This document shows, piece by piece, positions 18,416-27,114 of a stretch of 64,000 nt of DNA. Within the stretch, counting starts at the first letter, position 1; each line of letters starts with the position of its first letter. The notes beneath the pieces are model-generated. The model searched no databases and was not told the DNA's origin. It saw only the letters and a list, made by a program, of their open reading frames with translations. The translations under genes and the position numbers were made by a program. Source of the stretch: Tenacibaculum dicentrarchi (GTDB lineage Bacteria > Bacteroidota > Bacteroidia > Flavobacteriales > Flavobacteriaceae); assembly GCF_900239345.1 (NCBI RefSeq), contig NZ_OESZ01000001.1, positions 434,001 to 498,000 on the forward strand, written 5' to 3'.

Positions 18416-19909
18416 TTGAAAAATATTAAATTTCCTACACCGCATACTATTTTGTTATTAATAGCTGGTTTGGTGGCACTTTTAACTTGGTTTATTCCTG
18501 CAGGTAAATTTGATGCTTTACAGTATCAAAAAAGTAGTAATTCGTTTACATATTCACATTTAAAAGAACAAAAAATACTTCCTGCAACTCAAGAATCATT
18601 AGCGGAATTAGGAATTAAAATTCCTTTAGAAAAATTTACAAATGGCGATATTTCTAAACCGATTAGTGTGCCGGGAACCTACACCGAATTACCTGCGCAA
18701 CCTCAAGGAATTTTGGCTTTTTTAAAATCGCCAATAAGAGGAATCACACAATCGTCAGACATTATTTTGTTTGTGTTAATTTTAGGAGGTGTTATTGGTA
18801 TTATGAATTTTACGGGTGCTTTTGATGCGGGAATTGCGTGGCTGGCAAAAAAATTAAAAGGGAAGGAATATTGGTTAATTTTTGTGGTAATAAGTTTAAT
18901 AGCGGCGGGTGGAACTACCTTCGGATTGGCAGAGGAAACCATTGCTTTTTATCCTATTTTAATTCCTATATTTTTGGCGGCAAGATACGATGCTATTGTT
19001 GCTTTAGCCTGTGTTTATATAGGTTCATCTATTGGAACAATGTGTTCAACAGTAAACCCGTTTAGTGTTATTATTGCTTCGGATGCGGCAGGAATTAACT
19101 GGACAACAGGTTTTACAGGAAGGTTGTTAATGCTGGTTTGTGGAATTGTTATTTGTGTTATTTATATTTTACGTTATGCTAATAAAGTTCAAAAAGATCC
19201 GACAAAGTCAATTATTTATGACCAAAAAGAAATGATTGAAAATATCTTTGGAAGCAGTACTTCTGATACTCACGTTTTAACAGGAAGATTACGTGTTATA
19301 TTAACTGTTTTTACGCTTTGTTTTGTGGTAATGATTTACGGGGTTTCTCGTTTAGAATGGTGGTTTGAAGAAATGACTGTGGTCTTTTTAGTAGGGGCAA
19401 TTCTTATTGGTTTTTTAGCCAAAATGAAGGAAGAAAATTTTGTAACAACCTTTATAAAAGGTGCAAATGATTTATTGGGTGTTGCGTTTATTATTGGAAT
19501 CGCACGAGGGGTTTCAATATTGATGGAACAAGGATTAATTAGCGATACTATTTTACAAAACGCTAGTGAATTTACTACAGGAATGCCAAAAGGAATTTTT
19601 GCAAACGTGTTATTGTTTATTTATTCGGGCTTATCATTTTTTATTCCAAGTTCGTCAGGAATGGCGGTTTTAACCATGCCGATAATGTCGCCACTAGCCG
19701 ATACGGTTGGTATTGGGCGTGAAATTATTGTCAATACTTATTTATACGGAATGGGTTTATTTTCGTTTATCAACCCAACAGGATTAATTTTAGCCTCTTT
19801 GGCAATTGTAAAAGTTGGTTATGATAGATGGCTGAAATTTGCACTTCCTTTGGTTGTTATTTTAACAATTTTTACCATGATTTCTTTAACAATTCAGGTA
19901 TATTTATAA
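18416..19909 (+). CDS. YfcC/DcuC-type carrier, TTG start
   Basis: The 497-residue protein has about 11-12 hydrophobic segments and matches the YfcC family of the C4-dicarboxylate/arginine-ornithine type carriers (PTPHTILLLIAGLVALLTWF near the N-terminus; FIPAGKFD follows). Internal motifs include GTTFGLAEET and SSSGMAVLTMP (about residues 165-175 and 415-425). No in-frame ATG or GTG precedes the first membrane segment, so TTG is the likely start. GlpQ-type phosphodiesterase starts 4 bp downstream. The substrate is not determined. Confidence 0.82.
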   Translation: MKNIKFPTPHTILLLIAGLVALLTWFIPAGKFDALQYQKSSNSFTYSHLKEQKILPATQESLAELGIKIPLEKFTNGDISKPISVPGTYTELPAQPQGILAFLKSPIRGITQSSDIILFVLILGGVIGIMNFTGAFDAGIAWLAKKLKGKEYWLIFVVISLIAAGGTTFGLAEETIAFYPILIPIFLAARYDAIVALACVYIGSSIGTMCSTVNPFSVIIASDAAGINWTTGFTGRLLMLVCGIVICVIYILRYANKVQKDPTKSIIYDQKEMIENIFGSSTSDTHVLTGRLRVILTVFTLCFVVMIYGVSRLEWWFEEMTVVFLVGAILIGFLAKMKEENFVTTFIKGANDLLGVAFIIGIARGVSILMEQGLISDTILQNASEFTTGMPKGIFANVLLFIYSGLSFFIPSSSGMAVLTMPIMSPLADTVGIGREIIVNTYLYGMGLFSFINPTGLILASLAIVKVGYDRWLKFALPLVVILTIFTMISLTIQVYL

Positions 19910-19912
19910 ACG

Positions 19913-20899
19913 ATGAAACATTATTATACATTTATTCTTTGCTTTTTTATCTTCGGATGTAATAAGGTAGACAAAACGAGTATTAAAAAGATGAAATTAT
20001 CTAAAATAGTAATTGCACATCGTGGTGCATCAGGATATTTACCCGAACATACCATGGAATCAAAAGCAATGGCATATGCTATGAATCCTGATTATATTGA
20101 GCAAGATTTGGTACTAAGTAAAGATAATATTCCAATTGTTATTCATGATATTTATTTAGATGATGTTACCAATGTAGCTACTATTTTTACTGATAAAAAA
20201 AGAGCAGATAATCGGTATTATGTAATCGATTTTACTTTTGATGAATTACAGCAATTACAAGTAACCGAACGGTTTGATACCAAAACACAAAAACAATTTT
20301 ATCCAAAGCGATTTCCTAAAGGAAAAGGAAATTTTAAACTTCATTCTTTACAACAAGAAATTGAACTTATTCAAGGTTTAAATTATAGTACAAATAAAAA
20401 TATTGGAATTTATCCAGAGATAAAAAATCCTGATTTTCATCATAAAAATGGAAAAGATATCGCTAAAATAACGTTAGATATTCTTTCTGATTATGGTTAC
20501 AAAACTAAAAAAGATGCCTGTATTTTTCAATGTTTTGATGCCAAGGAATTAGAAAGAATTCGAAAAGAATTAAAATCCGATTTGTTTTTAGTTCAGTTAA
20601 TAGAATTTGAAGAAGAAACAAAACAATTAAAACATTTTGCAACTTATGCCGATGGAATAGGACCTTGGTATAAGCAAATTTTAGCCGAAAAAATAGCAGA
20701 TAAATTTACTTTTACAAATTTAGTTTCAGAAGCGCATCAGCTCGGCTTAAAAGTGCATCCATACACTTTTAGAGCCGATAGTTTAGACGAATTCTCTTCG
20801 TTTGAAGAAATGATGCAAGTATTATTTTTTGAAGCTAATATTGACGGTGGTTTTACTGATTTTCCTGATAAAATGGTCGCTTTTTTAAATGATAATTAA
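19913..20899 (+). CDS. glpQ: glycerophosphodiester phosphodiesterase, lipoprotein
   Basis: The 328-residue protein hydrolyses glycerophosphodiesters to glycerol 3-phosphate and an alcohol. It begins with a lipoprotein signal: hydrophobic core and FIFGCN lipobox, Cys at residue 16. The catalytic N-terminal motif is AHRGASGYLPEHT (about residues 34-46), with the metal ligands EQD (about 63) and HD (about 77). Insert IYPEIKNP matches periplasmic GlpQ. It begins 4 bp after the carrier gene, so the two are co-transcribed and the carrier may import a product of this enzyme. Confidence 0.9.
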   Translation: MKHYYTFILCFFIFGCNKVDKTSIKKMKLSKIVIAHRGASGYLPEHTMESKAMAYAMNPDYIEQDLVLSKDNIPIVIHDIYLDDVTNVATIFTDKKRADNRYYVIDFTFDELQQLQVTERFDTKTQKQFYPKRFPKGKGNFKLHSLQQEIELIQGLNYSTNKNIGIYPEIKNPDFHHKNGKDIAKITLDILSDYGYKTKKDACIFQCFDAKELERIRKELKSDLFLVQLIEFEEETKQLKHFATYADGIGPWYKQILAEKIADKFTFTNLVSEAHQLGLKVHPYTFRADSLDEFSSFEEMMQVLFFEANIDGGFTDFPDKMVAFLNDN

Positions 20900-20903
20900 T
20901 TTT

Positions 20904-22151
20904 TTAAGATTGTTTTTTTTCTTGATTACCAATATCTTTTATCAAAGAAAAAGCAAAATAAATAATAAAACCACCACTTAATACAATACAAATCCACATA
21001 AAAATAGTGGTTTGCCAAAAAGGTGTATTTTTAGGCGATACAGTTTTAGTTTTGTTTTTAGAAAACGATGTAATACTTGTTTCTGTGATGTTTTTAGTAG
21101 TCGATGAAATGAAATTTTCTAAATCGTACGACGGTTTTGTCAAAGTGGAATCAACTATTATTTTGTAATTAGTTGCTTTCTTTAAATTAGCAATTAAATA
21201 GATTGGCTTCTGAAATAATTGAATATTTTTTATTACTAAAGCAGGATTATCTTTATTTTCAATTTCTATGATAAACTCTTTTTCGTTCAAGTTGTTAAAC
21301 GTAAATGAGTTTTTGTTTTTAGAATTTAATTGAAAAGAAGCGATATTTTCAGTGTAAGTTTCTACACGTTTTTTAATTTTTCGTTCTCTTTTTACAAGGA
21401 TTTTAGCATTTCTTAGAAAAAAATCAGTGTCAATTTTAAAAGAAATACTATTTGTTTTATGCGAATTTTCAGCCGTAAATTTAAGTTGTGTAACCTTTTT
21501 CTTTTTTTCGGTAGCAATTAATTCTTGTTTGTATTGATTTATTTCAATTGCATTTTGAGTAAAAATTTTACTTTTATAGATTCCTGCTTCCAAAATATTT
21601 ATGGGTAAGGAGTTTTTATCATCAAAATTAATGCGTAAAAAAGGATATGTATTTAAAGGAAAATGAATAGTTTGCTCTAAAAATATTTTTCCTGAAGCTG
21701 TTTTTTTAGGTGTGCTTTTATACGATAAAATACGATTAGAAGTTAATCCAAACCAGTCAGAACCATTGTCACTTCCGTAGAGATTATAGCTTTTTCTGAT
21801 TTTTGTATTGGCAATTTTTAGCGTAATTGTAGCTAGTTTTTCTGCGGATTTATTTTCTATTATAATTGAAGTAACAGAATCTTTAATAACTTGTTTCGAT
21901 GCTATTTTAAGTTGCTCAAAAGTTGAGAATTTTTTATCATTATTATAAATTAAAACATACGGAACATCATTTTTTAATGAATCTTTAATTCTTAAAAAAT
22001 TATAATTTTCGTTGCTAACAGCTCTAACCTTTAGAGGTAGTATTATTTTATGTAAACCGTTTTCATTTATCGAATTAATACTACCTGTATAATTTTGAGC
22101 AAAAGTAGTAAGAGAAACAAAAAAGGTAATTAATAAACTATATTTCATCAT
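20904..22151 (-). CDS. DUF3999 family protein
   Basis: The 415-residue protein has an N-terminal signal peptide (MKYSLLITFFVSLTTFAQN), a long beta-rich periplasmic part and one membrane helix near the C-terminus (MWICIVLSGGFIIYFAFSL, about residues 385-403). It matches DUF3999, which occurs next to DUF2339 genes. The ORF opens 10 codons upstream at 22181, but the signal peptide supports a start at 22151 or 22148, giving an 11-14 nt overlap with the DUF2339 gene. The pair is therefore one transcript. No enzymatic function is known. Confidence 0.72.
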   Translation of the reverse strand: MMKYSLLITFFVSLTTFAQNYTGSINSINENGLHKIILPLKVRAVSNENYNFLRIKDSLKNDVPYVLIYNNDKKFSTFEQLKIASKQVIKDSVTSIIIENKSAEKLATITLKIANTKIRKSYNLYGSDNGSDWFGLTSNRILSYKSTPKKTASGKIFLEQTIHFPLNTYPFLRINFDDKNSLPINILEAGIYKSKIFTQNAIEINQYKQELIATEKKKKVTQLKFTAENSHKTNSISFKIDTDFFLRNAKILVKRERKIKKRVETYTENIASFQLNSKNKNSFTFNNLNEKEFIIEIENKDNPALVIKNIQLFQKPIYLIANLKKATNYKIIVDSTLTKPSYDLENFISSTTKNITETSITSFSKNKTKTVSPKNTPFWQTTIFMWICIVLSGGFIIYFAFSLIKDIGNQEKKQS

Positions 22152-24603
22152 CTGTATTTTTATTTTCGGTGGTTTCATCAATAACTAATTTTTTTAATTT
22201 TTGATACACAAAAGAAATTATCAATATTAAAACTCCTAATAATATAAAGGCGATAATTTTTCCTGTTTCTGAAACGTTTTTAATATCGTAAATAAAAAGT
22301 TTCAAAATAGTGAATCCAAGTAACGAAAGAGCGATTACTCGTAAATTTTTCCATTGTTTTTTTATCCCGATAATTAAAAATATAAAAGAAAAAACTCCCC
22401 AAAGTATTGGATATCCTATTTTAATAATTTGTGTTTTTGTTGCTGATATTTGGCTGCGTACAAAAATATTTTTATCGTAAAAATCATTTTCTGGTTCAGG
22501 GAATTTTTCAGATAATACTACTGTATCAATTGTATTTGAAAGATGTAAACCATGTATCATTATTTCATTACTTAAAATATATACAATGGCAAAAGTAAAT
22601 ATCCAAGGCAACCATTTACGCTGTTTTGGTTTTATCTTAAATAATAAATCGGATGTCTTATATAATTGATATCCAAAATAAATTAAACAACTTAAAATGA
22701 TATAATGAAAGTAAAAAGCATAGTTTGTATTGGTGTTTTCTAAGAAATTTTCAATTAATTCGTTTGCTGGTAATTTGTGAAAAAACAAAATGTAACTAAG
22801 TATAGAAATGCAACTTATTAATAGTATTGCTTTTGTAAAAAGGTTGTTTTTTAAGGCGCTTTTTGTATAAATAAGTGCCGTAATAAAAATAAAATGATAG
22901 GTTACAGAAAAAGACAGGGCAGAATAAATATTTGCTAAAAACTGATTTGCTTGGTAATTAGTTTCTAAAATTCCTGTAAAATAACTAGCCAAAATGGCAA
23001 TTATCAAAATAAAATTAGCATAAGAATGGCTGCTAACTAGAAGCTGTTTTATTTCGGTTTTTGGAGCTTTTTTTAATAACCAATACGTTAAAAATAGCGA
23101 ACAACTAACCACGAAACCTGCAATAAATAACGGATTTAAAATAACATTTAAATCTTCTGTAAAGCTGTATCTGTCCCAATCTAAAAATAAACTGATAATG
23201 GTTAATATTTGTACGGCAATTGCACCAATTTTAAAGGTATCTATTTTTGATTTTTGAGAAAGCCAAAACAATAAAACAGCTTCCAAAGCCCAGAAAAGTG
23301 TAATAATATTACCTTCAAATTGAATTGGAATTGTTAAGGTAACAAAAGTTAAAGCAAGTCCGATTAATAAGTAAATAGCGTTTTTATCTAATCCGAATTT
23401 TTTATATAAAACAGTAGCGTAAGCAATGTTATAAAGTGCCAATAATAAAGTAAATAATCCTGTTAAATTTGATTCTAAATCATTTAAAATTAACATTCCT
23501 AAACCGAAAAAGATAAAGGTATTTGCTACTAAAATAAAATATTCTATGTCAGAGAATTTTCCTTTATTTCTAAGATTATTTAAAACAATTGTAATGCTAA
23601 ATATAAAATAGAATAAGGTTGCAAAAGTTAAAGCTCCTATGTGTGAAAATGTATTGCTACCTATTTTTAAATTACACCAACTTCCAAATAATATTGTTGT
23701 AAATATAAAAGATAAAACAGTTGAAATACGCCATTTTTTAAAGTAAGAAATCACTAGCATTCCAATGTTTAAAATAGCAATATAAGTAAATAATACCACG
23801 TAATTTCCTTCGCCAGTACTTACCATAAACGGTGCTGCAAAACCACCAATTAATGATAAAATAGCCAGTTCTTGTTTGTTATAAGAAACCGAAACTAGCG
23901 TACTAAAAACAGTAATTACTGCCATAATAGCAAAAGCTACTGTTTGACTAAATAACTGATATTCATGAAAAGCAATATAAATAGTAAAGTAAAAAACACT
24001 AATTGCTCCCGCTACTAAAACCGAACTAAAAGAGGTGTAATTTTTCTTTAATTTATGAGCAATTGCCATAATTAATGAACCACATAAAACGCCAATTCCA
24101 ACTCTTGCAGGTTCGTTTATCCAATCTTTATCGATGGCATATTTTACGAAAAAACTAATTCCTAATACTAAAATTAAGATTCCAAGTTTATTAATCAGGT
24201 TTTCACCAATGAATTTTTCTAAATCAGGATTTTTTTCTTTAAATTCTTCAAAAAATGATTTTTCAGGAATTGATTTTATTTTCTCTTTAATAATCGGTTT
24301 TTCTATTATTTTTTTATCCTCTAAAACAGGTTTTATTTTTAAAGAATTAGTAACAGAAGGTTTTATTATAATTTCCTCTTTTTTAGGAGTAGGAATTATT
24401 GGACTTACTATTTTAGTTGTTTTAGGAATTACAATTTTTTCTTCTTCGGATGCTACATTTTTATTAGATGTAACGGTATTTTTTGAAAAGCCTTTTTCTT
24501 GTAAATCTGTAATTGATTTATTAAGTTCTTCAAATTTTTTGTTCATATTTTTATTGATAAAATAAAAACAGAGTAAGGGTATTATAAAGGATAAAAATTC
24601 CAT
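22138..24603 (-). CDS. DUF2339 family polytopic membrane protein
   Basis: This 821-residue protein begins with a membrane helix (about residues 3-20), a short coiled-coil and a lysine/proline-rich linker (about residues 35-120). More than 20 hydrophobic segments follow to the end. The FIGENLINKLGILILVLG segment (about 128-145) is the DUF2339 start motif. The family has no known biochemical role, though its regular pairing with DUF3999 suggests a shared envelope function. The start is supported by a perfect -7 box on the minus strand at 24628-24635. Confidence 0.78.
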   Translation of the reverse strand: MEFLSFIIPLLCFYFINKNMNKKFEELNKSITDLQEKGFSKNTVTSNKNVASEEEKIVIPKTTKIVSPIIPTPKKEEIIIKPSVTNSLKIKPVLEDKKIIEKPIIKEKIKSIPEKSFFEEFKEKNPDLEKFIGENLINKLGILILVLGISFFVKYAIDKDWINEPARVGIGVLCGSLIMAIAHKLKKNYTSFSSVLVAGAISVFYFTIYIAFHEYQLFSQTVAFAIMAVITVFSTLVSVSYNKQELAILSLIGGFAAPFMVSTGEGNYVVLFTYIAILNIGMLVISYFKKWRISTVLSFIFTTILFGSWCNLKIGSNTFSHIGALTFATLFYFIFSITIVLNNLRNKGKFSDIEYFILVANTFIFFGLGMLILNDLESNLTGLFTLLLALYNIAYATVLYKKFGLDKNAIYLLIGLALTFVTLTIPIQFEGNIITLFWALEAVLLFWLSQKSKIDTFKIGAIAVQILTIISLFLDWDRYSFTEDLNVILNPLFIAGFVVSCSLFLTYWLLKKAPKTEIKQLLVSSHSYANFILIIAILASYFTGILETNYQANQFLANIYSALSFSVTYHFIFITALIYTKSALKNNLFTKAILLISCISILSYILFFHKLPANELIENFLENTNTNYAFYFHYIILSCLIYFGYQLYKTSDLLFKIKPKQRKWLPWIFTFAIVYILSNEIMIHGLHLSNTIDTVVLSEKFPEPENDFYDKNIFVRSQISATKTQIIKIGYPILWGVFSFIFLIIGIKKQWKNLRVIALSLLGFTILKLFIYDIKNVSETGKIIAFILLGVLILIISFVYQKLKKLVIDETTENKNTDDEI

Positions 24604-24627
24604 AGCGTATTATTTTGAATTTCACAT

Positions 24628-24635
24628 CAAATGTA
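24628..24635 (-). promoter_or_regulatory. -7 element of DUF2339 operon
   Basis: The minus strand reads TACATTTG, an exact TAnnTTTG match 25 nt upstream of the start codon. Confidence 0.65.
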
Positions 24636-24756
24636 AACCTTTATAATTATATCGATTTTTGATGTCATCAAAAGGAAAAAACACAGCTGTAAAAACTGTT
24701 ATTATTTGTTTTTTGATATTTTTTAGGTAAAAACTAAATCAATAGTATTATTCTTA

Positions 24757-24764
24757 TAAATTTG
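24757..24764 (+). promoter_or_regulatory. -7 element of the OmpA-ABC/AAA+ operon
   Basis: TAAATTTG, an exact TAnnTTTG match, ends 26 nt before the first gene of the operon. No TTG lies at the expected -33 spacing, so the promoter may need an activator or an alternative sigma. Confidence 0.55.
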
Positions 24765-24790
24765 TGAGTCAGCTATAAAAGAAGAAAAAC

Positions 24791-25294
24791 ATGACAGTAT
24801 ACGATCTTATAAACATACTTAGTAATAATTCAAACAATATAATAAACTACTATGTAGCCTTACTTTTAGTTACATTATTAGGTCTTTTATTTTCAAATAT
24901 GATTCGTCCTAAATCGCCAATTTTATATGTGTATAGTATTTTAATATATGCTTTAGCGATACCTGGTCTTTTAGCTATTATTTTGGTTATTTATAATTTT
25001 TTCTTCTTGCGTAAAAATTTAATGCAACTTCAATTAGTAACCTATTATTTACCGATAATAGCTATGATATTGCTGTTTTTAATTATCAAAAAAACACTTC
25101 CTTTAAAAGAAATTCCTGGTTTTGATAAATTATCAGGGTTATTTATCATCTTATTTATTACTTTTTTAATTACCTATTTTATTCAAAAAGCAATTATAGG
25201 TGTTTTCTTTATTGGTAGTTTTACTCAGCTTATAGCTATATTCTTAGTCTTATTAGTGGTTTTAAAATTAGGTTGGAATAAATTTGTAAAGTAA
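24791..25294 (+). CDS. hypothetical membrane protein, first gene of the operon
   Basis: I do not recognise this 167-residue protein. It has five hydrophobic segments (about residues 20-38, 45-70, 79-98, 112-131 and 135-158) joined by short loops, one with IRPKSPI and one with KKTLPLKEIPGF. It has no catalytic motif. It is divergently transcribed from the DUF2339 gene and stands 62 bp before the coiled-coil gene. The distance to the next gene allows a separate transcript, but the shared orientation and short gap make it part of the operon. Confidence 0.7.
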   Translation: MTVYDLINILSNNSNNIINYYVALLLVTLLGLLFSNMIRPKSPILYVYSILIYALAIPGLLAIILVIYNFFFLRKNLMQLQLVTYYLPIIAMILLFLIIKKTLPLKEIPGFDKLSGLFIILFITFLITYFIQKAIIGVFFIGSFTQLIAIFLVLLVVLKLGWNKFVK

Positions 25295-25356
25295 TGTATT
25301 AGGATAAAGACTTTTACTTGGTTAATTTTTTTAAATTTGTTAAAACTAGAGTAACT

Positions 25357-26031
25357 ATGTTAAAAAATTTAAAATCGCTATTTTTTACTGAAGATGAAAG
25401 TGAAGAGGTGAACAAGAAAAAGGTAGTTTCAAAAGAGACACCAAAAACATCAGTAGAAAAAGTAAGTGTTGTAAATGAATCAGCACCTATAAGTTCTAAC
25501 ACAAATACTAGTGGTACTGTTGATAATGCTATTGTAGAAAAATTATTAGTAGCAATTGAAAACAATAACTTAGAAGGATTTGATTATCTAGAATTTAAAA
25601 AAGCCTTAAAAGCTTTAGATAAAATTCCAATGGATGAGGCTACAAAATATCGTTCAACTTATGCGGCGGCTTCTACAATGGGCGCAACTTTAGAGACTTT
25701 ATTAGAAACTATAAAACATTATATTGGTGTTTTAGATACTGAAAATAGCACTTTTACAAAAGCTTTTGAAGGGCAATTGGTCGCTAAAGTAGGAAATAAA
25801 CAAAAGGAAATTACCCAGTTTGAAGCGGTTGTTAACGAAAAATCAGAAAGAATAAAACAACTTACAAACGAAATTACAAAGCATCAAAATCAAATTGAAG
25901 CGTTAAAAAAATTGATAGCTGATAGTAGCCATAAAATTACTAAAACTCAAAATGATTTTAAAATGTCGTACTTACATTTAAGAACTCAATTTGAACAAGA
26001 TGCACAAAAAATAAAACAATATATAAAATAA
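25357..26031 (+). CDS. coiled-coil hypothetical protein
   Basis: The 224-residue protein starts at ATG 25357; the reading frame opens earlier at a TTG. It has an acidic, low-complexity stretch (residues 10-50), a conserved-looking helical part (VEKLLVAIENNNLEGFDYLEFKKALKAL, about 54-81, given in part), and a long coiled-coil near residues 140-205 with repeated Glu/Lys/Gln heptads. It has no signal peptide. Its stop TAA overlaps the next start as TAATG, so the next protein is made by coupled translation. Together they look like a cytoplasmic scaffold. Confidence 0.72.
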   Translation: MLKNLKSLFFTEDESEEVNKKKVVSKETPKTSVEKVSVVNESAPISSNTNTSGTVDNAIVEKLLVAIENNNLEGFDYLEFKKALKALDKIPMDEATKYRSTYAAASTMGATLETLLETIKHYIGVLDTENSTFTKAFEGQLVAKVGNKQKEITQFEAVVNEKSERIKQLTNEITKHQNQIEALKKLIADSSHKITKTQNDFKMSYLHLRTQFEQDAQKIKQYIK

Positions 26032-27035
26032 TGGAAAATTTTACACCCAAATCTTTCTGGGAAAAACCAGAAGGAAAAACAGGAATGTTTTTTACAGCCT
26101 TATTAGCAGGTGGAAGCATGTATTTTTTATACAAAGCACTACCTTATCTTATTAATATTGTTGAAAACACCTTACATTTAGGATTGCTTTTAGCAGGTTT
26201 AGGAGCCTTAATTTATATGATTTTAGACCCTAAAATGCGCAATCTTATTTTTTATATGTATAAATCGTTTATGCGATGGATTACAGGTTTGTTTATTTTG
26301 ATTGATCCGATAGGAATTTTAAAAAGTTATATTGATGATTTAAAAGATAACTTAAAGAAAATGAACAAACAAATTGCTGTATTAAAAGGTCAAATGAGAA
26401 GGTTACAGCAAATAATGAATGAGAATAAAAAGAATATCAATAATAATTTAAAACTTGCTAGTGCTGCCAAAGAGAAAGATAAAAAAGGAATTATGATTCT
26501 GAAATCTCGTAAAGCAGGAAGATTAAGAGAATCTAATTTAAAGCTAGATGAGTTGTACCGAAAAATGGAAATTTTATACAGAGTATTAACAAAAATGTAT
26601 GAAAATTCTGAAATTTTAGTAGAAGATATCGAAGACCAAGTAATGGTAAAAGAACAAGAGCGTAAAGCAATACGTGCGAGTCATTCTGCTATGAAATCGG
26701 CAATAAATATTATTTCTGGGAACAACGATAAAAAAGAAATGTTCGATAGAGCTTTAGAAGCAATTGCTGATGATGTGAGCATGAAAATTGGTGAAATGGA
26801 GCGTTTTATGGAAATGTCAAACGGTTTTATGGATTCTATCGATTTACAAAACGGAATTTTTGAAGAAGAAGGTTTAGAGTTATTAGATAAATGGGAAAAA
26901 GAAGGTGTTTCTTTAATCCTTGGAAATCAAAAAGATTTATTGGTAAACGATAGCCATAGTGTAGATTTAGATGCACCAACATTAAAGAAAAATAAAAATC
27001 AAAACAATCAATATTCTGATTTATTCAACTTTTAA
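26031..27035 (+). CDS. membrane-anchored coiled-coil protein
   Basis: The 334-residue protein has two to three hydrophobic segments in the first 95 residues (about 18-35, 42-62 and 72-92). A long charged helix follows (about 100-220, including KGQMRRLQQIMNENKKN and KSRKAGRLRESNLKLDELY), and a helical C-terminal part ends with an acidic LDKWEKEG motif. The long helices and basic face resemble PspA/Vipp1-like membrane scaffolds, but I do not claim homology. It is coupled to the previous gene by TAATG and lies 79 bp before the OmpA fusion gene. Confidence 0.72.
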   Translation: MENFTPKSFWEKPEGKTGMFFTALLAGGSMYFLYKALPYLINIVENTLHLGLLLAGLGALIYMILDPKMRNLIFYMYKSFMRWITGLFILIDPIGILKSYIDDLKDNLKKMNKQIAVLKGQMRRLQQIMNENKKNINNNLKLASAAKEKDKKGIMILKSRKAGRLRESNLKLDELYRKMEILYRVLTKMYENSEILVEDIEDQVMVKEQERKAIRASHSAMKSAINIISGNNDKKEMFDRALEAIADDVSMKIGEMERFMEMSNGFMDSIDLQNGIFEEEGLELLDKWEKEGVSLILGNQKDLLVNDSHSVDLDAPTLKKNKNQNNQYSDLFNF

Positions 27036-27114
27036 AGCGTTAACTTTAAGGAATCATTAATTCAGGTTTTACTACAAAATATCAATATAAATTTATCAAA
27101 AAAAAATAAAAATT

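Noticed and set aside
24134..24565. 143-residue plus-strand ORF antisense to the DUF2339 gene
   Set aside because: It is the shadow of the Lys/Pro-rich linker and has no RBS, promoter or family pattern.
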